Positions 1-8,425 of a stretch of DNA of 64,000 bases are shown one piece after another. The stretch's first letter is position 1. Each line of letters begins with the position of its first letter. Origin of the DNA: Rothia nasimurium. Lineage in GTDB: Bacteria > Actinomycetota > Actinomycetes > Actinomycetales > Micrococcaceae. The stretch lies in NCBI RefSeq assembly GCF_014217215.1, contig NZ_CP056080.1:1860001-1924000 (forward strand), in the 5' to 3' direction. The translations under genes and the position numbers were made by a program. Under the pieces are notes generated by a model. The model was not told where the DNA came from and ran no database searches. It worked only from the letters and a program-made list of their open reading frames with translations.

Positions 1-44
1 CTCAGGAAAAACAGCTGGCCCAGGCAATTATTTTCGCGTTTGAT

Positions 45-82
45 CTGCGGGCTCCCCTAGCACGTTAAAGGTGAGCCCGCAG
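45..82. terminator. Hairpin terminator after the esterase gene
   Basis: A perfect 10-bp inverted repeat (CTGCGGGCTC at 45-54, GAGCCCGCAG at 73-82) lies just downstream of the minus-strand esterase gene. Neither side has a long T run, so it is a weak intrinsic terminator at best. A plus-strand gene whose last codons could lie in positions 1-43 (one frame ends in TGA at 41-43) would share it; that fragment is too short to identify. Confidence 0.5.
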
Positions 83-95
83 TCCTTACACATAA

Positions 96-782
96 TTATT
101 CGGCAAGCACTTTCTCATTGAGGAAGGCTGTGATGTGGGTGAGTTCTGCGGCGGCGACTCCGTGCCCGATGCCGGCGTAGGTGTGGGCGGTGAGGTCGGT
201 GTGCCCGGCTACCCATTCGCGGGTGTAGGCGATTTTGTCGGCGGTGATGATGGGGTCGGCTTCGTCGCGGCCCCAGAAGAGGGGCAGGGGCTTGTCCGCT
301 AGCTGGGCGTCCTTGAAGTAGTGTTCTCCCCCGGCCACGGCGTAGCCGGAGAGCCCCACCACGGCCTTGATGAGGTCGGGGCGGGCGCGGGCCACCGAAG
401 TGGCAAGGGCCATGCCCTGAGAGAAGCCCAGCAGGATCACGCTATCGTAGTCAGCAGCAATGGGTTCGAGCCAGCCCAGCAGATAGTCGACAGCCAGTTC
501 GATGGCGGTAAAGCCGACAGTTTCTAGTTGCTGGTTGAGGGGCCACCACTGGTAGCCCATGGCGGGGCTCTCGATATAGGCGGAGTCGGCGTCGGCCGGT
601 AGCGGGTAGCCGACGGGCTGGGGCGCGCGGACGGACGCATAGGTCACCTTTTCGCTGGGCAGGTAGGGGGTGAGCCCCAGCAGGTCACGTTCGTGGGAGC
701 CGTAGCCGTGCAGAAGGACAACCAGGTGGGTACCCCGGCGAAAGGGTTCTGCCTTTGAATATTCAACAGTGTACTGGTTCAT
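96..782 (-). CDS. Alpha/beta hydrolase, phospholipase/carboxylesterase family
   Basis: Predicted cytoplasmic serine esterase of the phospholipase/carboxylesterase (YpfH/acyl-protein thioesterase-like) family, about 228 residues. The early LLHGYG segment forms the oxyanion-hole region. The nucleophile elbow is GFSQG with Ser near residue 121, the acid is the Asp in DEADP near residue 176, and the base is the His in GIGHG near residue 207, all in the correct order and spacing. I chose the ATG at 782 with GGGGG six bases upstream; a TTG nine bases further out is also in frame. There is no signal peptide. The natural substrate cannot be read from the sequence. The gene sits 21 bp downstream of metX on the same strand and could be read through from it, but has no obvious link to methionine synthesis. 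Confidence 0.85.
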   Translation of the reverse strand: MNQYTVEYSKAEPFRRGTHLVVLLHGYGSHERDLLGLTPYLPSEKVTYASVRAPQPVGYPLPADADSAYIESPAMGYQWWPLNQQLETVGFTAIELAVDYLLGWLEPIAADYDSVILLGFSQGMALATSVARARPDLIKAVVGLSGYAVAGGEHYFKDAQLADKPLPLFWGRDEADPIITADKIAYTREWVAGHTDLTAHTYAGIGHGVAAAELTHITAFLNEKVLAE

Positions 783-812
783 AACCCCCAACTTACCACC
801 GGCAGAGCCAGC

Positions 813-2039
813 CTAGGCCACTGCCCACAGGTGCTTGCGCCCCCGCGGTTTTGCTTCGTCAGCGACGTCCTGGGTTTCGATGCTGGTGGCAAGGATTCTT
901 TCGAGCTGTTCGTGTTCGATGAGGAAGCCGTCGTGGCCGCAGGGTGAGTGGATGACAGCCGGTTCTACGGGGTTGGGCAGGGAGGCTGCCAGGATGTGGG
1001 AGTCGGAGGGAAAGAAGAGGCGGTCGGAGTCGACGTAGGCGATGGTCCAGCGGCAGGTGGAAAGCGCCAGTGCCTTTTCTAGCCCGCCCCGGTCACGGCC
1101 AAGGTCGTGGGAGAGCAGGGCTTCGTTGATAGCCAGGTAGGAGTTGGCGTCGAACCGGGCTGTGAGCTTTTGGCCGTGGTAGTCCAGGTAGTTCTCTACC
1201 TGGTAGCGGCCGCGGTCTGCGGTGAGGGGGTGCAGGACGTTGTGGCCGTCTTGGGCGTCGCGCCCGAAGCGGAAGTGGAGTTCGGCGGCGGAGCGGTAGG
1301 TGGTGTGGGCGATGCGGCGGGCCAGGGCCAGGCCGGTGACGGGACCGGGGCCTGGGTAGTAGTCACCGCCGGCGAAGGCGGGGTCTTGGCGGATCGCCAG
1401 GTTTTGCATGTGACCCCAGGCGATTTGTTCGGCGGTGGCGGCGGGGCCCGAGGCGATGACGGCGCAGGAGCGGACGAGCTCGGGGTAGGTGACGGCCCAT
1501 TCGGCGGCGCGGGCACCGCCGAGGGAACCACCGATGACGTGGTGGAGAGAGGTAACGCCAAGCTGGTCAAGCAGACGTTTTTCGGCGCGGACGCCGTCGC
1601 GGATGGTAACGAGGGGGAAGCGGGAGCCCCAGGGTTTTTGTTCGGGGTCGATACTGGCCGGGGCGGGTGAGGCTGGGCCGGTGGTGCCGTAGCACCCGCC
1701 GAGCATGTTGGGCGAGATAACAAAAAAGCGGTCGGTATCAATGACCCGGCCAGGGCCCACAGCAGTGGGCCACCACCCCGCAGCCTCAGCCGCTGTAATC
1801 TCTTCGGGGCTGGCACCCGCCCCTGCCCTGCCCGCCGAGACATGGGTGTCCCCTGTCAGGGCGTGCAGAACCAGGACGGCGTTATCGCCAGCTTCGTTGA
1901 GGGTTCCCCAGGTTTCGTAGCCGATGGTGACATCGGGCAGAGTAACCCCGGATTCCAGGAGCAGGTCGCCCACCGAGGCGTAGGTCAGCACGCCGTCGGC
2001 TCGGTAGCCGGTTGAGTCTGCAAGGTGGCGGGTGGTCAT
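813..2039 (-). CDS. metX: Homoserine O-acetyltransferase MetX
   Basis: Transfers an acetyl group from acetyl-CoA to L-homoserine, giving the O-acetylhomoserine that the neighbouring MetY converts to homocysteine. The 408-residue length is normal for the family. The alpha/beta-hydrolase core is visible: LTGDTH near residue 62, the nucleophile in GGSLGG (Ser172), the Asp in the VDSDRLFFPS segment and the His in CGHDGF. The family usually has GGSMGG, so Leu for Met is a mild variant. It starts 12 bp after the metY stop and is surely co-transcribed with it under the SAM-IV riboswitch. Acetyl rather than succinyl specificity is inferred from the MetX family and the MetY partner. Confidence 0.95.
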   Translation of the reverse strand: MTTRHLADSTGYRADGVLTYASVGDLLLESGVTLPDVTIGYETWGTLNEAGDNAVLVLHALTGDTHVSAGRAGAGASPEEITAAEAAGWWPTAVGPGRVIDTDRFFVISPNMLGGCYGTTGPASPAPASIDPEQKPWGSRFPLVTIRDGVRAEKRLLDQLGVTSLHHVIGGSLGGARAAEWAVTYPELVRSCAVIASGPAATAEQIAWGHMQNLAIRQDPAFAGGDYYPGPGPVTGLALARRIAHTTYRSAAELHFRFGRDAQDGHNVLHPLTADRGRYQVENYLDYHGQKLTARFDANSYLAINEALLSHDLGRDRGGLEKALALSTCRWTIAYVDSDRLFFPSDSHILAASLPNPVEPAVIHSPCGHDGFLIEHEQLERILATSIETQDVADEAKPRGRKHLWAVA

Positions 2040-2051
2040 GGGTCTGCCCTC

Positions 2052-3401
2052 CTAGGAGATAGCGGCGAATCCAAGGTCAAGGTCGGCCAGAATATCGTCG
2101 ATATGCTCAATGCCTACCGACAGGCGGATAAAGGCGGGGTTGATGCCGATTGCTTCGAGCTCTTCGGGGGTGGATTGGCTGTGCGTGGTCGATGCCGGGT
2201 GAACGGCCAGGGAGCGCACATCCCCAATGTTGACCAGCAGTGAGTGCAGGGCCAGGGAGTCCACGAACTTCTGGGCGGTAGCGGAATCAGCGTCTTTGAG
2301 GGTGAAGCCAACGATCGCACCGGCGCCCTTGGGCAGGTACTTCTGTGCCAGGGTGTAGTAGGGGGAGGTTTCCAGGCCGGAGTAGGTCACGGACTCCACT
2401 GCCGGGTGTGCCTGCAGGTAGTCTGCTACCTTGCGGGCGTTCTCTACGTGGCGCTCAACGCGCAGTGAGAGGGTTTCCAGGCCGATAGCGATGTTGAAGG
2501 CGTTGGTGGGTGAGATGGAGGAACCCAGGTCACGGAGCAGGGATACACGGGCTTTGAGGATGTAGGAGAGGTTAACCCCAAAGGCGCCGTCCTTGCCCAG
2601 GTCACGGGCGTAGACCAGGCCGTGGTAGCCCTCGTCGGGCTGGTTGAAGAGGGGGTACTTCTCGGGGTAGGCACCGTAGTCGAAGTTACCGGAGTCCACA
2701 ATCACGCCACCTACGGAGGTACCGTGACCGCCCAGGTACTTGGTGGCGGAATGAACGACCACATCGGCACCGTGCTTGATGGGGTTAAGCAGGTAGGGGG
2801 TAGCCACGGTGTTGTCGACAATCAGGGGTACCCCGATTTCGTGGGCTACTGCGGCGATGGGTTCGATATCGAGGACGTCCCCGCGCGGGTTGGGCAGGGT
2901 TTCACCGAAGAAGGCCTTGGTGTTCTCGCGGGCGGCGGCACGCCAGCTTTCGGGGTCTGCGGGATCGTCTACGAAGGTGGTTTCAATGCCCAGGTTCTTG
3001 AGGGTGTACTTGAGCAGGTTGTAGGTGCCACCGTACAGGGAGGGTGAGGCAACGATGTGGTCGCCCGCACCGGCAATGTTCAGGATCGAGAAAGTGGTTG
3101 CGGCCTGGCCGGAGGCAAGGAGCAGGGCACCTACGCCACCCTCTAGGGCGGCGATACGGTTCTCTACCGCTTCCTGGGTGGGGTTGTTGATGCGGGTGTA
3201 GATGGGGCCCAGCTCAGAGAGGGCAAAGCGACCTGCGGCCTGCGCTGAGTCCTTGAAGACAAAGGAGGTGGTCTGGTAGATCGGCAGGGCGCGGGCGCCG
3301 GTTGCCGCATCGGGCTCCTGGCCTGCGTGAATCTGCTGGGTCTCGAACTTCCAGCCGGTGGGGTTTGAGGGGGTGGGGTGAGTGGTGTTTTCGGTGGTCA
3401 T
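2052..3401 (-). CDS. metY: O-acetylhomoserine sulfhydrylase MetY
   Basis: PLP-dependent enzyme of the Cys/Met metabolism family, 449 residues, making homocysteine from O-acetylhomoserine and sulfide in direct sulfhydrylation. The PLP lysine is Lys221 in the HSATKYLGGHG motif, and the QTTSF and YTRINNPT segments (residues 43-47 and 68-75) match the family. The length of about 430-450 residues is typical of MetY and longer than the 380-400 of MetB/MetC, which supports this call over cystathionine gamma-synthase. The start codon ATG is preceded by AGGAG. It is the first gene of a metY-metX operon with a SAM-IV riboswitch in its leader, so expression should fall when S-adenosylmethionine is plentiful. 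Confidence 0.95.
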   Translation of the reverse strand: MTTENTTHPTPSNPTGWKFETQQIHAGQEPDAATGARALPIYQTTSFVFKDSAQAAGRFALSELGPIYTRINNPTQEAVENRIAALEGGVGALLLASGQAATTFSILNIAGAGDHIVASPSLYGGTYNLLKYTLKNLGIETTFVDDPADPESWRAAARENTKAFFGETLPNPRGDVLDIEPIAAVAHEIGVPLIVDNTVATPYLLNPIKHGADVVVHSATKYLGGHGTSVGGVIVDSGNFDYGAYPEKYPLFNQPDEGYHGLVYARDLGKDGAFGVNLSYILKARVSLLRDLGSSISPTNAFNIAIGLETLSLRVERHVENARKVADYLQAHPAVESVTYSGLETSPYYTLAQKYLPKGAGAIVGFTLKDADSATAQKFVDSLALHSLLVNIGDVRSLAVHPASTTHSQSTPEELEAIGINPAFIRLSVGIEHIDDILADLDLGFAAIS

Positions 3402-3492
3402 GCGGTTACTCCTAGGGAGGTCGTTGTTTCAGCGTTCAGTTGAAACGGGCCGCATGCCGTATCTTCCGCCCGGGTAGGGAGGAAAAGAATCT

Positions 3493-3521
3493 GATGCCCT
3501 CGCAGAAGATAGAGGCACATC
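3493..3521 (-). terminator. Possible riboswitch expression-platform hairpin
   Basis: GATGTGCCTC and GAGGGCATC can pair imperfectly on the minus strand, followed by the T-rich stretch AGATTCTTTT. Its place between the SAM-IV aptamer and metY makes it a candidate attenuator. The stem is imperfect and the mechanism is inferred. Confidence 0.4.
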
Positions 3522-3529
3522 GGTCCCGC

Positions 3530-3645
3530 GCTTGCACACCCGGTTCTCAGTGAGGTGTGCCAGGTCTTCACCCAGGGCACCCCACCGCGAGTGGAGGGTT
3601 GCCGGCCAGCTAGCTGGGGCTTAGCGCTGGTTCTCTTGACCTGTC
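3530..3645 (-). ncRNA. SAM-IV riboswitch upstream of metY
   Basis: On the minus strand the leader carries the SAM-IV signature: AGCCCCAGCTAGCTGG, then CCGGCAACCCTCC, then GGTGGGGTGCCCTGGGTGA. The closing helix P1 is a perfect 6-bp match, CAGGTC with GACCTG (plus positions 3638-3643 and 3561-3566). A further 3' hairpin, GCACACC with GGGTGTGC, is characteristic of SAM-IV as opposed to SAM-I. Between it and metY lies an imperfect hairpin (3493-3501 with 3512-3521) followed on the minus strand by AGATTCTTTTCC, which could be the transcription-stop arm. SAM-IV riboswitches are known from actinobacteria, where they control sulfur-amino-acid genes. Confidence 0.9.
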
Positions 3646-3779
3646 TCTAGTCTGGCTGGCTCTCCCGGGGAGCGTCAAGAAAGGGCTCTAAAGTTTCAGC
3701 ATATGTCCTTGTATTGCGTACGTTACGTTCTGTGAGCGTCATTTAGAATGATGGGAAGCGAGTTTTTACGAAAGGGCTG

Positions 3780-5969
3780 ATGATGTCTCTGACTCCTCCT
3801 CTTGCCAAGCGTGTACCCGTTGAGCGCACCCATCACGGTGATACTTTTATTGATCACTATGAGTGGTTGCGCGATAAGGAAAGCACCGAGGTTCTAGAGC
3901 ATCTACGCACTGAGAACGCCTTTACCGAGGCCGTCACCGCCGACCAGCAGCCGCTGCGCGACGCTATTTTTGAAGAGATCAAGGGCCGCACCCAGCAGAC
4001 CGATATGTCGGTGCCCTCGCGCCGCGGGGCCTGGTGGTACTTTAACCGCACGGTCGCCGGTGAGCAGTACCCGGTGATGTGCCGCGTCCCCGCCCTTACA
4101 GAGGGCAGCGTTGAAGAGCGCTACCAGCCACCGGTCGTCCGCCCCGGTGAGCCACTTGACCGCGAGCAGGTCGTGCTGGACTGTAACGAGTTTGCCCGTG
4201 ACATGGCCTTTTTCTCCCTGGGTTCCTTCCAGGTCACCCGCGACGGCTCCCTGCTGACCTTCGGTGTTGATGACTCAGGCGACGAGCGCTACACCCAGTA
4301 CTTCAAGAACCTCGACACCGGCGAGATTCTGGAGGAAAAGATTGAGGACGTCTTCGCCGGGGCTTTCTTTGCCTCCGGCGCTAAGCACCTGATCTATTCG
4401 GTAGCTGACGAGTCCTGGCGCCCCTATGAGGTGCGTGCCCACGCAATTGGCACAGACCGCTCCCAGGACGTAGTGCTCTACCATGAGGCTGACCAGGGCA
4501 TGTGGTTGGACGCCGGAATGTCCTCTTCCCGAACCCACGTGGTCATTACCTCTTCAAACTCCGAGTATTCAGAGACCCGCATTATTAACATCCACGAGCT
4601 GGGTCAGCTAGAACCCACCCTCATTATGAGCCGGAACCACAAGATTGCCCATTCCACCGACATCATTGATATTGAGGGCACCGGCTACCTGGTGATTGGC
4701 CACAACTGGAAGGCCCCGAACAGTGAGCTTGTCATGCTCCCCTTGGCAGACGACTACCGCCCCCTGGAGGCAATGGCACAGGAGTGGGTGCCCCTGGTTC
4801 CCCACCGCGAGGACGTCCGTCTTGAGTCCGTGAAGTTCTCCCGCAACCATCTGGTGCTCATGGCCCGCGAGAACACCACTGTCAAGGTATTCGTTGCCCC
4901 GCGTACCGCTCTCGCTGAGCAGATAGCTTCTGCCCACCCCCAGGGTATTGACCTCTATGAGCCCGGTGGCTTCACTGAAGAGCTCTACACGTCCGCCTTC
5001 TCCGGTGTGAACATCATGTCCCCGGTCATCCGCCTGAACTACACCTCCTACCTCACCCCCAGCAGCGTCTACGACTACTTCCCCGATACCGACGACCTCG
5101 TACTACGCCGCCGCACCCCCGTCATCGGCTACGAGCCCGAGAACTACACCGCCTACCGCATGTGGGCACCGGCAGCGGACGGAGCCATGATTCCGCTCTC
5201 CGTCATGCACCGCGCCGACCTCGATAAGGCTCAGGAAAACCCCGTGATTCAGTACGGCTACGGATCCTATGAGTCCTCCATGGATCCTTACTTTTCTACC
5301 GCCCGCCTCAGCGTGCTGGACCGCGGCGTCATCTTCGTCGTCGCCCATATCCGCGGGGGCGGCGAAATGGGCCGCGCCTGGTACACCGAGGGCAAGAAGC
5401 TGGCTAAGAAAAACACCTTCACCGACTTCATCGACGCCACCGACTTCCTGGCCTCCCAGGCCTGGGTGGACGCTGCCCGTATCGGCATCATGGGTGGGTC
5501 AGCCGGTGGCCTGCTCATGGGCGCCGTCGTCAACATGGCCCCCGAGAAATACGCGGCCTGCCTGGCGCAGGTTCCTTTCGTGGATGCTCTGACCACCATT
5601 CTTGACCCCAATCTGCCGCTCTCTGCCCTGGAATGGGAGGAATGGGGCAACCCCATTACCGACCGTGAGGTCTACGAGTACATGAAGTCCTATACTCCCT
5701 ACGAGAATATCCGCCCGGTTCGCTACCCTGCTATTGCGGCGGTCACCTCGCTCAATGACACCCGGGTTCTCTACGTGGAGCCAGCCAAATGGGTTGCTGC
5801 TCTTAGGCACACCATTGCCCAGGATTCCCCCACTCCCCTCCTCAAGATTGAGATGGACGGCGGCCACGGCGGCGGTTCGGGGCGCTACACGGCTTGGAAA
5901 GAAATTGCCTGGGATTATGCTTTCCTCCTGAGCTATGTGCTCTCTTCCCCACCCACCGGCCACCAGTAG
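3780..5969 (+). CDS. ptrB: Oligopeptidase B (S9A serine peptidase)
   Basis: Cytoplasmic serine peptidase of the prolyl-oligopeptidase family that trims short peptides, in oligopeptidase B after Arg or Lys. At 729 residues it has the expected size. The N-terminal half is a seven-bladed propeller (roughly residues 75-420) that filters substrates by size. The C-terminal alpha/beta-hydrolase domain carries Ser574 in GGSAGG, Asp660 in LNDTR and His696 in GGHGGG. The YGYGSYE and HIRGGGE segments before the nucleophile are hallmarks of oligopeptidase B. Two ATG codons are adjacent; AAAGGG lies three bases before the first and six before the second, so the second (3783) may be the real start. No signal peptide is present. 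It is transcribed divergently from metY. Confidence 0.9.
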   Translation: MMSLTPPLAKRVPVERTHHGDTFIDHYEWLRDKESTEVLEHLRTENAFTEAVTADQQPLRDAIFEEIKGRTQQTDMSVPSRRGAWWYFNRTVAGEQYPVMCRVPALTEGSVEERYQPPVVRPGEPLDREQVVLDCNEFARDMAFFSLGSFQVTRDGSLLTFGVDDSGDERYTQYFKNLDTGEILEEKIEDVFAGAFFASGAKHLIYSVADESWRPYEVRAHAIGTDRSQDVVLYHEADQGMWLDAGMSSSRTHVVITSSNSEYSETRIINIHELGQLEPTLIMSRNHKIAHSTDIIDIEGTGYLVIGHNWKAPNSELVMLPLADDYRPLEAMAQEWVPLVPHREDVRLESVKFSRNHLVLMARENTTVKVFVAPRTALAEQIASAHPQGIDLYEPGGFTEELYTSAFSGVNIMSPVIRLNYTSYLTPSSVYDYFPDTDDLVLRRRTPVIGYEPENYTAYRMWAPAADGAMIPLSVMHRADLDKAQENPVIQYGYGSYESSMDPYFSTARLSVLDRGVIFVVAHIRGGGEMGRAWYTEGKKLAKKNTFTDFIDATDFLASQAWVDAARIGIMGGSAGGLLMGAVVNMAPEKYAACLAQVPFVDALTTILDPNLPLSALEWEEWGNPITDREVYEYMKSYTPYENIRPVRYPAIAAVTSLNDTRVLYVEPAKWVAALRHTIAQDSPTPLLKIEMDGGHGGGSGRYTAWKEIAWDYAFLLSYVLSSPPTGHQ

Positions 5970-6020
5970 GTTATTTCTATACAGCACACCTTTTTCAGGC
6001 TCATTTTCATTAAAAACAAG

Positions 6021-6045
6021 TACAATCTGATGTGATTGGATTGTT
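6021..6045 (+). promoter_or_regulatory. Candidate promoter and operator before the paralog pair
   Basis: A good -10 hexamer TACAAT lies at 6021-6026, 52 bp before the start codon at 6078. No convincing -35 is seen 17 bp upstream. Overlapping the -10 is a short dyad, ACAATC-N6-GATTG, followed by TTGT, which could be an operator. As the downstream proteins have an HTH-like N-terminal region, autoregulation is possible but purely inferred. Confidence 0.35.
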
Positions 6046-6077
6046 ACCCAACACGGAGATGAAGGTTAAGTCGTTGC

Positions 6078-7073
6078 ATGTCTGCTGACCCCATTGATCT
6101 ATCACCGCGCATACCCCATCAGATTCTCACCTCACTACTCAACAAACCCCGCTACCGAGCCAAGTGGATGCCTTACGTTCAAAGGCGTCGCGGAAACACG
6201 ATTAATCAAAGAGCGGTAGCAGCCTTTATCGCAGGTGAGCTCTCCGATGCTTTGGATCAGGAAATCAGGCCCCAAAGATTTAAGGACCGTATCTCCCGCG
6301 CCCTTAAGGGCGAGGCAATTAGCGACACTACGGCGCAGCTCTTTATCTCGACCTTTGAGTTTACTCAGCAAGAAGCGCAAGAGCTCCAGCGAGCGCTATC
6401 AAGCTACAAAATGAACCTACAGGTAGCGCAGCGGTCGACTGTCGCCTCCGCGACTAAAGTTCCGGCAACCGGTAGGGGCCCCTATCGTTCTCTCTCCACC
6501 TTCCTTGAAGGTAAGGTGGATCGGTTCGGTTACTTACACGGAGCCACTATTACCGAGGTTATTCAGGCAGAAGCAGAGACGGTGGAGCAAATTTTTCAAA
6601 ACTTTGAGTCAGCATCTATCCAGTGCACCATGCTTGAAGGGGGCGAACTAGTCGAAGTCTACCCCTCAGACAGTATGACTCCACACGCTAACGATAATTC
6701 TGTTCACCGGTTAGTTATCCGACCCCCCCACCCCATCCGCCGGGGACAGATTCACCAGGTTCGCTATCATCTAACACTCGATAGAAAAGCCATGATAGAA
6801 AGCAACGATACCGAGAACACGATTACTTTCGGCCCCTTCTCCCCACCGCGCTTTAACATCAGCCTCAGACTAGAGTTTGAAGAAGCCCCTCACAAAATAA
6901 AGCAGCTATTCTGGGACCGTAAGATGACAGATGCAAACCTTTGGGAAGCACAGGATCTAGAGATTAGAAAAACATACTCGGCCTACTTCCCCCTTATTGA
7001 GGACACTATTTACTCCCTTGAGTGGAGCTGTGATGCCCAAGCTGCCCGGCAAGCCTACGAAATGGGGAGCTAA
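6078..7073 (+). CDS. Unknown protein A of a tandem paralogous pair
   Basis: I do not recognise this 331-residue protein. Residues 40-108 form a helical, positively charged segment with the core KDRISRA (69-75), followed by an STFEFT stretch and a helix ending QELQRAL. The following gene has the same pattern (KDRVSRA, KTFDFS, RSLQQAV), so the two are paralogs. This part looks like a helix-turn-helix or similar small helical fold. Residues 130-325 are predicted mostly beta strand, rich in alternating hydrophobics, and end in a short Trp-containing strand (YSLEWSC). There is no signal peptide or membrane segment. The start ATG has GAAGG 13 bp upstream. Base composition is clearly lower in GC than in neighbours, which suggests acquisition. 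It probably forms a two-gene operon with the next gene. Confidence 0.8.
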   Translation: MSADPIDLSPRIPHQILTSLLNKPRYRAKWMPYVQRRRGNTINQRAVAAFIAGELSDALDQEIRPQRFKDRISRALKGEAISDTTAQLFISTFEFTQQEAQELQRALSSYKMNLQVAQRSTVASATKVPATGRGPYRSLSTFLEGKVDRFGYLHGATITEVIQAEAETVEQIFQNFESASIQCTMLEGGELVEVYPSDSMTPHANDNSVHRLVIRPPHPIRRGQIHQVRYHLTLDRKAMIESNDTENTITFGPFSPPRFNISLRLEFEEAPHKIKQLFWDRKMTDANLWEAQDLEIRKTYSAYFPLIEDTIYSLEWSCDAQAARQAYEMGS

Positions 7074-7075
7074 TC

Positions 7076-8035
7076 ATGCAGTATTCGCGCAAACCTCCGC
7101 AAGAAAATGATGATGCTCAGCATCAGGTCATGCCGAAACAAACCCACCTACAACGCGACAGTAAATACCTTAACTCCCTTCATCTCACCAGCACTATTCT
7201 CTGCGCGGCACTGTTTGAAGAAAAAAGTCGCAGGGTTTGGGAGCAGTACGCTAAAAACAAAGAACTCAGTAGCGGTTCTAGCATCCCTGTTCGAGCAATC
7301 GCCCGTGCCATGAGTGACTTTGAACATAGAACCTACGGGTTAGAGGTATCCCCTCAGCAGTATAAGGATCGAGTGAGCCGGGCAACCTCCACAGGCCAGA
7401 TGAGCATGGAAACCCTCGACCTACTCTGCAAAACCTTTGATTTCTCTCAAGAAACGGTACGCTCCCTACAGCAGGCCGTTATGCACGGTTTCGATGATTC
7501 TGAGTCACTCCAAATCATCCGCACCATTGCTCAGGTTATGGTCTCAAGCTCATACTTTGACGTCTACCTATCAGAGACAGATCCGGTCGAATTTGAGGTG
7601 AAGGTAACCCTAACATTACTGAGCTTGGAGGCAGGTTGTTCTGCGGTGCTCTTCCCCTTCGCTGACATACAAGACATCACGTGCGAGACTCCGGGCGTTC
7701 ACGTTTTATCAACCCCGGTTGCAGATGAGTGGATCTTCTTCCTAGATGATTTCGTCCCTCCTCAGGAAACTTTTATGCTCCGATTCATCATGCGCGGACG
7801 CGTCAGTAAGACACCGGACGGCTTCTATACCGCTAGGTCTCCCTTTTTTATGATTAGAGTCTTTTCCACGGGTATTAAAGTCAATACAGGAGGGGCAGAG
7901 CGAACGGTGCGAATCGAAAAGACCCTTGCCACAGATTCCGAAAGCACCCTGGTAGCTTCCGAAACAGTGACGGACTACCTCACCTACTACTGCCCGGCTA
8001 TTGACGATAGCTCTATCGTTATCAAATGGAAATAA
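7076..8035 (+). CDS. Unknown protein B of a tandem paralogous pair
   Basis: A 319-residue protein of unknown function, starting 2 bp after the stop of its paralog, so almost certainly translated from the same mRNA. Residues 70-135 match the helical region of protein A (core KDRVSRA at 97-103, then KTFDFSQE). The C-terminal part (about 145-319) is again a beta-rich domain and closes with a short strand, SIVIKW, echoing the EW ending of protein A. The N-terminal 30 residues are polar and look disordered. No catalytic motif, signal peptide or transmembrane helix is visible. Sequence similarity outside the helical region is weak, so the copies are old or evolve quickly. A DNA- or RNA-binding sensor role is possible but not shown. 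Confidence 0.8.
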   Translation: MQYSRKPPQENDDAQHQVMPKQTHLQRDSKYLNSLHLTSTILCAALFEEKSRRVWEQYAKNKELSSGSSIPVRAIARAMSDFEHRTYGLEVSPQQYKDRVSRATSTGQMSMETLDLLCKTFDFSQETVRSLQQAVMHGFDDSESLQIIRTIAQVMVSSSYFDVYLSETDPVEFEVKVTLTLLSLEAGCSAVLFPFADIQDITCETPGVHVLSTPVADEWIFFLDDFVPPQETFMLRFIMRGRVSKTPDGFYTARSPFFMIRVFSTGIKVNTGGAERTVRIEKTLATDSESTLVASETVTDYLTYYCPAIDDSSIVIKWK

Positions 8036-8104
8036 TATTTTTCCTTATCAGGACCAAAAACGCCCTATGCGACATAAGAGAGACGTTGGTGTCCATAAAG
8101 TAAT

Positions 8105-8425
8105 AACTAGATACCAAGGGTTCTGACAAATACCCCGTGAACTTTTGGTCTTGGTAGTGGCAAAGGCTCCCGCTGGCTCCCATCATAGAGCCACGCGAGT
8201 CCCCTAGTTTCTATGGCTCTAGCCCTGTTTCAGGGTTCTATGAGTTCAGCGGTAGCAGCCACGCTACTACCAACGTGGGGCTTAGAGGTAATAGTGCGAT
8301 AAGCCTCTGAGCCCCGCCGAGGAGACTGTAACCCCGACAGCTCCTCATAGCTGGGACAATCTGCAGTAGTCCTGGCGACTCAGAAGGTGCCTACTCCCTC
8401 ACCGGGAGTAGGCACCTTTCCTTTT
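8105..8425 (+). ncRNA. Highly structured stand-alone RNA, family not identified
   Basis: About 310 nt between convergent genes is packed with inverted repeats and ends in a textbook plus-strand terminator. The stems are TTGGTAGT 8151-8158 with ACTACCAA 8266-8273; TAGAGCCA 8186-8193 with TGGCTCTA 8214-8221; CCCTG/CAGGG 8223-8235; a 12-bp helix 8277-8288 with 8304-8315 containing one G-U pair; and GAGGAG-A-CTGT with ACAG-CTCCTC 8319-8346. An alternative pairing, TACCAAG 8112-8118 with CTTGGTA 8150-8156, would compete with the first. No open reading frame is convincing. It lacks the signatures I know for tmRNA, RNase P RNA and SRP RNA and is not a single rod as 6S RNA would be. The raiA-motif and Ms1-type RNAs are classes worth testing. 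The 5' end is uncertain and no clear promoter is seen. Confidence 0.7.

Noticed and set aside
1107-1843. Long frames opposite or alongside metX (187 and 215 codons)
   Set aside because: High-GC shadow frames: very Gly/Ala- or Pro/Ser-rich, overlapping a confident gene, and with no ribosome site.
6078-8035. Toxin-antitoxin pair
   Set aside because: Both proteins exceed 300 residues and are paralogs of each other; neither shows a toxin fold.
8105-8425. tmRNA, RNase P RNA or SRP RNA
   Set aside because: None of the conserved segments I know for these RNAs is present; the multi-hairpin layout also differs from rod-like 6S RNA.
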